The notes beneath the pieces are model-generated. The model made no database searches and had not been told where the DNA came from. It saw nothing but the letters and a program-made list of their open reading frames with translations. Shown here piece after piece: positions 22,303-28,905 of a stretch of DNA of 28,905 nucleotides. Location: assembly GCA_910586275.1 (NCBI GenBank), contig CAJUIM010000034.1, positions 1 to 28,905 on the forward strand, given 5' to 3'. This DNA is from an uncultured Lachnospiraceae bacterium (GTDB taxonomy: Bacteria; Bacillota; Clostridia; Lachnospirales; Lachnospiraceae). The translations under genes and the position numbers were made by a program. Positions within the stretch are counted from its first letter, which is position 1; the number at the start of each line of letters is the position of its first letter.

Positions 22303-24681
22303 CTATTGCTTAAATACGGCAATGGTGACGCCTGCGTCCCCCTCGCCGTGTTCGCCGAGACGGAAAGATTCCACATATTTCACTTTTTTCAGATGCCCCT
22401 GCACTGCCTTGCGCAGCGCGCCGGTGCCTTTTCCATGTACGATACGCACGCTTGGCAGATGGGCGAGATAAGCATCGTCCAGGTATTTGTCCAGTTCGCA
22501 AAGTGCCTCATCCACTGTCTTTCCTAGCAGGTTGATCTCCGTAGATACGCTGTAGGATTTGGACATTCTGATTTTGCTTCCGCCGGAGCGCACTTGGGGC
22601 GAGGGTTTGGTAACGGGTGTGTCTTCTATAAGGACGATATCTTTAATGTTTGTCTGGGTGCGGATAATGCCGCACTGCACAAACATGTTTCCTTTATGAT
22701 CCGGCATGGAACTGACGGTGCCCTTTAAGCCCATGGAGAGGATTTTCACGCTGTCGCCTAATTTCAGCTGGCCGGGTTTTATCTCTTTCCGTGTGGGCTG
22801 TTTTTGCTTCAGGGAAAGTTTTTCGCCTTTTTCGGAAATTTTATCTCTTATTTTTTCCCTTGTTTTTTCCAAGTCTTTCATGGAAGCACCGGGACCGGCT
22901 TTCTGGAAAACACGGATGGTTTCATCGGCAACTTCTTTTGCCTCTTGTAAAATATCCCGTGCTTTTTCATTGGCCTCCCGTAGAATGCGTTCCCTTGTTT
23001 CGTCGATTTTGTCCTGTTTGGCCTGAAGCTGCTCCTTTAAGTGTTTGATTTCTTCCTTGTAAGAAGCGGCTTCCAACCGTTCCTTTTCGATAGTGACTTT
23101 ACTGTGTTCCAAGTTGGCAATCAGATCTTCAAAGGCTTCATTTTCCTGACTGATCTGTTCCTTGGCTGCTTCGATAATATAATCGGGAAGTCCTAGCTTG
23201 GAGGAAATGGCGAAAGCATTGCTTTTGCCGGGAATGCCGATCAGCAGGCGGTATGTGGGCTGCAGGGTATTTACGTCAAATTCACAGCAGGCATTTTCCA
23301 CATGTTCCGCAGACAGGGCATACACCTTCAGTTCGCTGTAATGGGTAGTGGCCATTGTGCGGATCTGTCTTTTATGAAGGTAGTCGAGAATGGCGATGGC
23401 AAGGGCAGCGCCTTCCGTAGGATCCGTCCCTGCGCCTAATTCGTCGAACAGGCAGAGGGAATTGCTGTCCGCATGTTTCAGTATGGATACGATGCTGGTC
23501 ATATGGGAGGAAAAGGTACTGAGGCTTTGCTCAATACTCTGTTCGTCACCGATATCGGCATATACTTCGGTGAATACGGACAGTTCCGAGCGGTCCAAGG
23601 CAGGAATGTGCAGGCCGGCCTGTCCCATCAGCGTAAAAAGGCCTACTGTTTTCAGGGAAACTGTCTTGCCGCCGGTGTTTGGCCCTGTTATGATCAGCAG
23701 GTCAAAATCCTGCCCCAGATATATATCAATGGGAACCACTTTCTTTTTGTCCAGCAGGGGGTGTCTTCCTTTTCGGATATTGACACGTCTGTCGGTATTG
23801 AAGACCGGTGCGGTGGCATTTTGATCCATGGCAAGGGATGCCTTGGCAAAAATAAAGTCCAAGGTGGTCATAATCTGCTGGTTATTGGAAAGCGCATCCG
23901 TATGATCCGCTGCCTGAGCGCTTAAACCCGCCAGGATAATTTCGATTTCTTCCTGTTCTTTCAAGGCCAGTTCTTTCAGGCGGTTGTTCATTTCCACAAC
24001 GGCCGCCGGCTCGATAAAGAACGTGGAGCCGGTGGAGGACTGGTCATGGATCATTCCGGGTACCTGCCCTTTATGCTCTGCCTTGACGGGAAGGCAGTAA
24101 CGGTTATTGCGCATGGTGATGACGGCATCCTGCAAATAAGTACGGCAGGAGCCGGCTACCATATTGTTCAGCTGGTTATGGATTCTGTCGTTTGTCAGCA
24201 TGATATTGCGCCGGATGGATTTCAGGGCAGGGCTGGCATCGTCACTGATTTCTTCTTCGGAGAGGATGCAGCGCCGGATTTCCGTGGAGAGCTGAGTCAG
24301 AGGTTCCAGTGCATCAAAAAATGCGTCCAGGGAATCTTTCTGCTCATCGTCCCTTTCACGTCTTCCGTAGGACTTCACCCGGCTGACATTTTCCAGCATG
24401 CCGGCAATCTTCAGCAGTTCCGCGGTGGAAAGGGCGGCGCCTACGCTTAAGGATTTGACAGAGTAGCCTATATCTTTATTGCCCCCGAAGGAAGTGGAGC
24501 CTTTTTTGAAGAGCCGGGATAAGGCATCTGCTGTCTGCTGCTGGGCTTCGTTTATGATATCTATGTCAGTATGCGGTTTCAGATCCCGGCACAGCTTCCT
24601 GCCGGGATCTGAGTTGGCTCTGTCTGTCAGCATTTGAATAATTTTATTGTATTCCAATGTGCGTAATACTTTCTCGTTCAT
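22303..24681 (-). CDS. mutS2: Endonuclease MutS2
   Basis: This 792-residue protein has the MutS core and ATPase domains, with the Walker A GPNTGGKT at 333-340 and a DELGAGTDPTEGAAL segment. A long coiled coil follows (about 520-620), then a C-terminal Smr domain (about 715-792) with VRIVHGKGTGALR. MutS2 suppresses recombination and rescues collided ribosomes. The first Smr motif, usually LDLRG or LDLHG, reads INLLG here, so nuclease activity of that domain is uncertain. The response regulator follows after 32 nt. Confidence 0.95.
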   Translation of the reverse strand: MNEKVLRTLEYNKIIQMLTDRANSDPGRKLCRDLKPHTDIDIINEAQQQTADALSRLFKKGSTSFGGNKDIGYSVKSLSVGAALSTAELLKIAGMLENVSRVKSYGRRERDDEQKDSLDAFFDALEPLTQLSTEIRRCILSEEEISDDASPALKSIRRNIMLTNDRIHNQLNNMVAGSCRTYLQDAVITMRNNRYCLPVKAEHKGQVPGMIHDQSSTGSTFFIEPAAVVEMNNRLKELALKEQEEIEIILAGLSAQAADHTDALSNNQQIMTTLDFIFAKASLAMDQNATAPVFNTDRRVNIRKGRHPLLDKKKVVPIDIYLGQDFDLLIITGPNTGGKTVSLKTVGLFTLMGQAGLHIPALDRSELSVFTEVYADIGDEQSIEQSLSTFSSHMTSIVSILKHADSNSLCLFDELGAGTDPTEGAALAIAILDYLHKRQIRTMATTHYSELKVYALSAEHVENACCEFDVNTLQPTYRLLIGIPGKSNAFAISSKLGLPDYIIEAAKEQISQENEAFEDLIANLEHSKVTIEKERLEAASYKEEIKHLKEQLQAKQDKIDETRERILREANEKARDILQEAKEVADETIRVFQKAGPGASMKDLEKTREKIRDKISEKGEKLSLKQKQPTRKEIKPGQLKLGDSVKILSMGLKGTVSSMPDHKGNMFVQCGIIRTQTNIKDIVLIEDTPVTKPSPQVRSGGSKIRMSKSYSVSTEINLLGKTVDEALCELDKYLDDAYLAHLPSVRIVHGKGTGALRKAVQGHLKKVKYVESFRLGEHGEGDAGVTIAVFKQ

Positions 24682-24711
24682 TTTTTTCTCTCTTATTCCT
24701 GTTTTATATGC

Positions 24712-24768
24712 AATGCCGTTAACTTAAGCCGTATAGCGGGCTATGTCACGGCTAAAATGAATGACATT
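24712..24768. repeat. Short palindromic element with family A ends (copy A2)
   Basis: The 57-bp imperfect palindrome has ends like A1 (AATG, TTAAGCCG, then CGGCT, ATT). Its centre ATAGC GG GCTAT is the centre of B1. It therefore combines A-type ends with a B-type core. It lies within the predicted 5' leader of mutS2 mRNA, between the promoter at 24800 and the ATG at 24681, so the RNA would fold as a hairpin there. Confidence 0.65.
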
Positions 24769-24799
24769 GTGTTTTTTTGTGTGTCCGTGTTTCTTGTAC

Positions 24800-24828
24800 A
24801 GTATACCATAAAGGAGGGGAAATGTATA
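24800..24828 (-). promoter_or_regulatory. Promoter candidate of mutS2
   Basis: On the minus strand TATACA (24828-24823) and TATACT (24805-24800) are spaced by 17 bp. The start near 24793 gives a leader of about 110 nt that includes element A2. Confidence 0.4.
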
Positions 24829-24884
24829 GATGCCGCGATGGCTGTACACGGAAATCCATTTTCGTGATACGCTCCAGAATTAGA

Positions 24885-24913
24885 TTTACATTACGGCGAA
24901 AAAAGGATATACT
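24885..24913 (+). promoter_or_regulatory. Sigma-A promoter of the HtrA-like gene
   Basis: TTTACA (24885-24890) and TATACT (24908-24913) are spaced by 17 bp. The start would fall near 24920, about 72 nt before the coding region. Confidence 0.5.
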
Positions 24914-24991
24914 TATAGAGTCGGCGGAAAGGGGAGGGGCGGCGGCCTGATGTCCCCAAGGAAGAAAAGGGGAAGGCAAGGAGCAGGGTAA

Positions 24992-26350
24992 TTGTTTATG
25001 GATGAGTTGAAGCGCAGCGGTGAAGAGGCACACGGGAATGAAGTGCAGAAAGCGGATTCTGATTTTATTACCGAGAGGATTAAGCAGCGGCCTGTGAATA
25101 AGGTGAAACTGCTGAGACGGACATTGATTACGGCGGCCATGGCAGTGATTTTTTCTTTGGTTGCCTGCCTTACATTTTTGATTTTGGAGCCGGTTTTCAG
25201 CAATTGGCTGTATCCGGAGGAGGAACCTGCACCGATAGAGTTCCCTGCGGAAACAGAGGAGATGCTGCCGGAGGATATGATAGCGGATGATTCTCAGATG
25301 GAGGAACCGCCGCCGCCGGAGATTAAATTGGAGGACGAACAGATTGCCAAGGTATTGGACAGCCTCACATTAGACTTGGACGATTATTCGTCTATGTATA
25401 AACAGATGGCAGAGGTGGCGGCCAATGCGGAAAAGTCTCTGGTGACCGTGACTGGCTCGGTATCTAATGTAGACTGGCTCAATGGCACATATGAGAAGAA
25501 AGACCAGACTTCGGGAGTAGTCGTGGCAAAAACAGAGCGGGAAATATTGCTGCTGGTAAATTATGAGAAAATAATCAATGCGGAAAATATCATGGTGACT
25601 TTTTATAAGGGAGAGCAGGCGCAGGCGGAGTTAAAAAAGAAAGATGTGAATACAAAGCTGGCGGTTCTTTCCGTGGAATTGGGGAAACTGAAGCCGGAGA
25701 CGGCCGAGTCGGTGGCGGCGGCGGATTTGGCCGCCAGTTCCAGCAGCCGGGCTTTGATAGGAAATCTTGTGCTTGCGGTAGGCAGTCCGTTGGGAAACGG
25801 TGCATCGGTATGCTATGGAGTAGTCACTTCCAACGACAATGCGCTGAATATGGTGGATTCCTGCTATAAACTGCTTACCACGGATATCTATGGAAGCCAG
25901 AATGCCTCAGGAATTCTGATTAATGTAAAGGGTCAGGTATTGGGCATTATTGATAATTCCCATAACAGTGAAGATATGAAAAATCTGGTGTCGGCACTGG
26001 GCATTACGGAACTGCGGCGGATCATTGAACGGATGAGCAATGAACGGGAGCAGGCATATCTGGGCACTCATGGCATGGATGTCACTTTGGATGCCAACGA
26101 AAGTCTGGGCGTGCCTTTCGGGGCATATATAACGGAAATAGAGATGGATTCCCCGGCAATGACGGCAGGAATTCAGGGCGGGGATGTGATCACTGCCATC
26201 GGGGAAAAACAGATTGGCACATACACGGACTTAATCAATGCGTTAGCGGAACGGAAACCGGAGGATATTGTTTCTCTTATGCTGATGCGCAAAGGACCCG
26301 AAGAATATGTGCAGATGGAAGTGGATGTTACATTGGGTGTTTTGGAATGA
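24992..26350 (+). CDS. Membrane-anchored HtrA-like pseudoprotease with PDZ domain
   Basis: This 452-residue protein has a cytoplasmic N-terminus, one membrane helix (about 43-66), a Pro/Glu-rich linker, a trypsin-like domain (about 140-345) and a PDZ domain (about 370-450, GAYITEIEMDSPAMTAGIQG). The catalytic residues seem lost. The expected His is at NYEKI (Glu192), the Asp of TDLAVL is Lys222 in TKLAVL, and the Ser of NSGGPL is Ala305 in NASGIL. It may therefore bind proteins and not cut them. AAGGAG suits the TTG at 24992; the ATG at 24998 is an alternative start. Confidence 0.8.
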   Translation: MFMDELKRSGEEAHGNEVQKADSDFITERIKQRPVNKVKLLRRTLITAAMAVIFSLVACLTFLILEPVFSNWLYPEEEPAPIEFPAETEEMLPEDMIADDSQMEEPPPPEIKLEDEQIAKVLDSLTLDLDDYSSMYKQMAEVAANAEKSLVTVTGSVSNVDWLNGTYEKKDQTSGVVVAKTEREILLLVNYEKIINAENIMVTFYKGEQAQAELKKKDVNTKLAVLSVELGKLKPETAESVAAADLAASSSSRALIGNLVLAVGSPLGNGASVCYGVVTSNDNALNMVDSCYKLLTTDIYGSQNASGILINVKGQVLGIIDNSHNSEDMKNLVSALGITELRRIIERMSNEREQAYLGTHGMDVTLDANESLGVPFGAYITEIEMDSPAMTAGIQGGDVITAIGEKQIGTYTDLINALAERKPEDIVSLMLMRKGPEEYVQMEVDVTLGVLE

Positions 26351-26410
26351 TGGAGAAACGGACGGTCTGTCAGGCACCGGCAATAATATGGAATGGAAAT
26401 GAGGTTTATC

Positions 26411-27361
26411 ATGAAATATATAAAGGATTATAAAGAAGGCGACAGAGTATTTGATATTTATTTATGTAAACATAAGCAGTCTGCAGTGACGAAAAACGGA
26501 AAAGCATATGATAATGTGATTCTGCAGGATAAGACAGGAACGCTGGATGCCAAAGTATGGGATCCTAATAATCCGGGCATCGGAGATTTTGACACATTGG
26601 ACTATATTGAAGTATATGGGGATGTGACCAGTTTTCAGAATGCATTACAGGTAAATGTGAAGCGCATCAGGAAGTGTCAGGAAGGGGAGTATGAACCTTC
26701 CGATTATCTCCCGGTGAGCAGCAAAGATATTGGGGAGATGTTCCGGGAACTGCTGGGCCTGATCGACAGCATTAAGAATCCTTATTACAACAAGCTGCTA
26801 AATGCCTTTTTTACGGAGGATGCAGAATTTGCCAAGGCTTTTCGGGACTCTTCCGCTGCTAAAAGAATTCATCATGGCTTTGTGGGCGGTTTGCTGGAGC
26901 ATACATTAAGTGTAACCAAATTATGCGATTATCTGTGTACGGTTTATCCGATTCTGAAAAGAGATCTGCTTCTGACGGCGGCAATATGCCATGATATGGG
27001 GAAAGTACGGGAGATTTCTCGTTTTCCGGAAAATGATTATACGGATGACGGCCAATTGCTGGGACATATTGTGATAGGGTCGCAGATGGTAGCGGAAAGG
27101 GCTGCGAAGATAGAAGGCTTCCCTCATCATCTGCTGACGCAGCTTCAGCACTGCATATTGGCGCATCAGGGAAAGCTGGAGTTCGGTTCGCCTAAAATTC
27201 CCGCGCTTATGGAAGCGTTGGCGCTTTATCACGCGGATGATATGGATGCCAAATTGGAAACTTTTAAGGAAATTCTGGAAAATGCCGGTGAAAATAACAC
27301 CGATTGGCTGGGTTATAACCGGTTGTTTGAATCGAATCTGAGGGCTGCCAGAATAGACTGA
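26411..27361 (+). CDS. yhaM: 3'-5' exoribonuclease YhaM
   Basis: This 316-residue RNase has an N-terminal OB fold (about 15-90, DNVILQDKTGTLDAKVWDP) and a C-terminal HD domain with HHGF at 154-157, His164 in LLEHTLSV and His194-Asp195 in ICHDMGKV. It degrades RNA from the 3' end and is common in Firmicutes. I chose the ATG at 26411, with GAGG upstream, over the ATG at 26393. The gap to the previous gene is 60 nt. Confidence 0.94.
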   Translation: MKYIKDYKEGDRVFDIYLCKHKQSAVTKNGKAYDNVILQDKTGTLDAKVWDPNNPGIGDFDTLDYIEVYGDVTSFQNALQVNVKRIRKCQEGEYEPSDYLPVSSKDIGEMFRELLGLIDSIKNPYYNKLLNAFFTEDAEFAKAFRDSSAAKRIHHGFVGGLLEHTLSVTKLCDYLCTVYPILKRDLLLTAAICHDMGKVREISRFPENDYTDDGQLLGHIVIGSQMVAERAAKIEGFPHHLLTQLQHCILAHQGKLEFGSPKIPALMEALALYHADDMDAKLETFKEILENAGENNTDWLGYNRLFESNLRAARID

Positions 27362-27458
27362 TTTGCGCCGGGAGTAAGAGACTGATTTCATGGGATTGGC
27401 CAGATGCCGCCGGTTGGAATATGTGTGCAGGTAACAGGGAGAGGAACGGGGAATAAGA

Positions 27459-28892
27459 ATGGGATACGCGAAAAATGACATTCTTACGGTGAAAATAGAA
27501 GATATGGGAAATGACGGCGAGGGTATAGGGAAGACAGACGGCTATACCCTCTTCGTGAAAGATGCGGTAATAGGGGATACTGTAGGCTGTAGAATTACGA
27601 AAGCAAAGAAGAATTATGCATATGCCAGATTGGAGCGGATTCTGGAGCCGTCAAGGGTGAGAGTGGAGCCGCGGTGCAGATTTCACAGACAGTGCGGCGG
27701 CTGCCAGATTCAGGCTATGGATTATAAGGCACAGTTGGCATTTAAGCAGAATAAGGTGAAGAATAACCTGATTCGCATAGGGGGCTTTGAGGCGGACTAT
27801 GTGGAAAAAGTCATGGAACCGATGGTGGGAATGGAGGATTGCTTTCATTACCGCAATAAGGCGCAGTTCCCTATAGGGGAAGACAAACAGGGAAATTTAG
27901 CCGCGGGCTTCTATGCAGGACGGACTCATGACATTATAGCGAATACGGACTGCGTGCTGGGGGTGGAGGAAAATAAGGAAATATTGGAATGCATTCTTAA
28001 TTATATGAAGAACTATCATGTGCCGGCTTACAATGAACAGACAGGTAAGGGGCTGGTGCGTCATGTCTTAATACGGAAGGGGTTTGCCAGCGGGGAAATT
28101 ATGGTCTGTCTGGTATTAAATGGGAATGGGAATAAGAAAGGGGATTTTCTGCCGGAACAGGACAGGCTGATCAGCGGGCTGAAGAAGGTTCAAGGAATGA
28201 CAAGCATTTCCGTAAGCATCAATGCGGAACGGACTAATGTAATTATGGGGAAGGAAGTGCATGGGATATGGGGGAAGGATGGGATAACGGATACGATTCA
28301 TATGGTGGAAACCAAGAACTTTACAAGAACGGGGCAGGGGATTTCTTATTTTATCTCCCCTCTTTCGTTTTATCAGGTGAATCCGGTGCAGACAGAGAAA
28401 TTATATAGCTTAGTATCGGAATATGCGGGCCTCAGCGGGAGAGAAACGGTCTGGGATGTTTACTGCGGGATCGGGACGATTTCCTTGTTCTTGGCGGGGG
28501 CGGCAAAACAAGTTTACGGGGTGGAAGCCGTTCCGCAGGCCATTTCGGATGCCAGAGAGAATGCGGCAAGAAACGGGATCGGGAATGCTGAGTTTTTTGT
28601 CGGGAGGGCAGAGGAAATATTGCCGGAGAAGTATGAGAAAGAAGGCGTTTATGCAGAGGTCATTGTAGTGGATCCGCCGCGGAAGGGGTGCGATGCCAAG
28701 GTGATTGCGGCTATGCTGCGGATGCGGCCGGAACGGATTGTGTATGTAAGCTGTGATTCGGCAACTTTGGCAAGGGATCTGAAGATGCTGTGTGATGGGG
28801 GGTATGAGGTGAGCAGGATTAGGGGGGTGGATCAGTTTTGTCATACGGTGCACGTTGAGACCGTAGTATTGATGTCAAAAGTACAGAAGTAA
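27459..28892 (+). CDS. rlmCD: 23S rRNA (uracil-5-)-methyltransferase, RlmCD/RlmD type
   Basis: This 477-residue enzyme methylates uracils of 23S rRNA at C5 using SAM. It has an N-terminal TRAM domain (about 1-65), a [4Fe-4S] cluster site with Cys73, Cys79, Cys82 and Cys165, a SAM-binding motif VWDVYCGIGTISLFLAG (331-347), the VDPPRKG motif (404-410), and the catalytic Cys432 in YVSCDSATLARDL. In Firmicutes the single protein RlmCD does U747 and U1939; the paralogue type cannot be fixed here. The gene is complete and ends 13 nt before the window edge. Confidence 0.93.
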   Translation: MGYAKNDILTVKIEDMGNDGEGIGKTDGYTLFVKDAVIGDTVGCRITKAKKNYAYARLERILEPSRVRVEPRCRFHRQCGGCQIQAMDYKAQLAFKQNKVKNNLIRIGGFEADYVEKVMEPMVGMEDCFHYRNKAQFPIGEDKQGNLAAGFYAGRTHDIIANTDCVLGVEENKEILECILNYMKNYHVPAYNEQTGKGLVRHVLIRKGFASGEIMVCLVLNGNGNKKGDFLPEQDRLISGLKKVQGMTSISVSINAERTNVIMGKEVHGIWGKDGITDTIHMVETKNFTRTGQGISYFISPLSFYQVNPVQTEKLYSLVSEYAGLSGRETVWDVYCGIGTISLFLAGAAKQVYGVEAVPQAISDARENAARNGIGNAEFFVGRAEEILPEKYEKEGVYAEVIVVDPPRKGCDAKVIAAMLRMRPERIVYVSCDSATLARDLKMLCDGGYEVSRIRGVDQFCHTVHVETVVLMSKVQK

Positions 28893-28905
28893 ATACCGAA
28901 AAAGG

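Larger units (their letters stand above)
24682..24991. other. Divergent regulatory region between mutS2 and the HtrA-like gene
   Basis: This 310-base gap holds no convincing gene. From left to right it contains the mutS2 leader with palindromic element A2 (24712-24768), the minus-strand mutS2 promoter (24800-24828), and the plus-strand promoter of the HtrA-like gene (24885-24913). Confidence 0.6.

Overview
The window looks like chromosomal DNA from a low-to-mid GC Gram-positive anaerobe, most likely a Lachnospiraceae member (Clostridia). The reasons are strong AGGAGG-type ribosome binding sites, sigma-A promoters with TTGACA/TATAAT boxes, and a gene set typical of that family: class II GalT, a VanW-like protein, a DUF4080 cobalamin radical SAM protein, MutS2, YhaM, and small conserved membrane proteins. 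This assignment is inference from gene content; no search was run.

Layout. Positions 1-800 hold the decayed end of a mobile element: a 26-aa holin-like type I toxin (minus), a tyrosine recombinase remnant with an internal deletion, and tRNA-Gly(GCC) (minus) with a near-ideal promoter. Positions 1043-5885 carry an acyltransferase-3 membrane protein, an AraC regulator, galK and galT. A consensus promoter then drives a short structured region (5956-6036) that could be a small RNA. It faces a minus-strand XRE repressor, which is divergent from the B12-radical SAM gene. Positions 8443-10031 hold nth and a DnaQ-like exonuclease, separated by an unusual seven-copy ladder of SD-ATG repeats. Next come a minus-strand anchored protein, a 35-aa membrane peptide and a VanW-family exported protein. 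Positions 12724-16123 look like one transcription unit: AIR-synthase-like protein, Lrp/AsnC regulator, aminotransferase and glycerophosphodiesterase. It converges on a SIMPL-domain lipoprotein. trmL and an orphan XRE regulator follow.

Positions 17979-18340 contain two adjacent long palindromic elements. After them comes a three-gene sigma / anti-sigma / small-protein operon. On the minus strand, mutS2, an OmpR-type regulator and its histidine kinase form a cluster (24681 down to 19912), with a third palindromic element between regulator and kinase and a fourth in the mutS2 leader. The right end carries a membrane-bound HtrA-like protein that appears to have lost its catalytic triad, yhaM, and an RlmCD-type rRNA methyltransferase.

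Most genes are housekeeping or ordinary accessory functions. The less ordinary material is the SD-ATG ladder (9132-9321), the hairpin RNA candidate (5921-6036), the two related families of palindromic elements, the HtrA pseudoprotease, and several very small genes. No large undescribed multi-gene system, CRISPR array or intact mobile element is visible.
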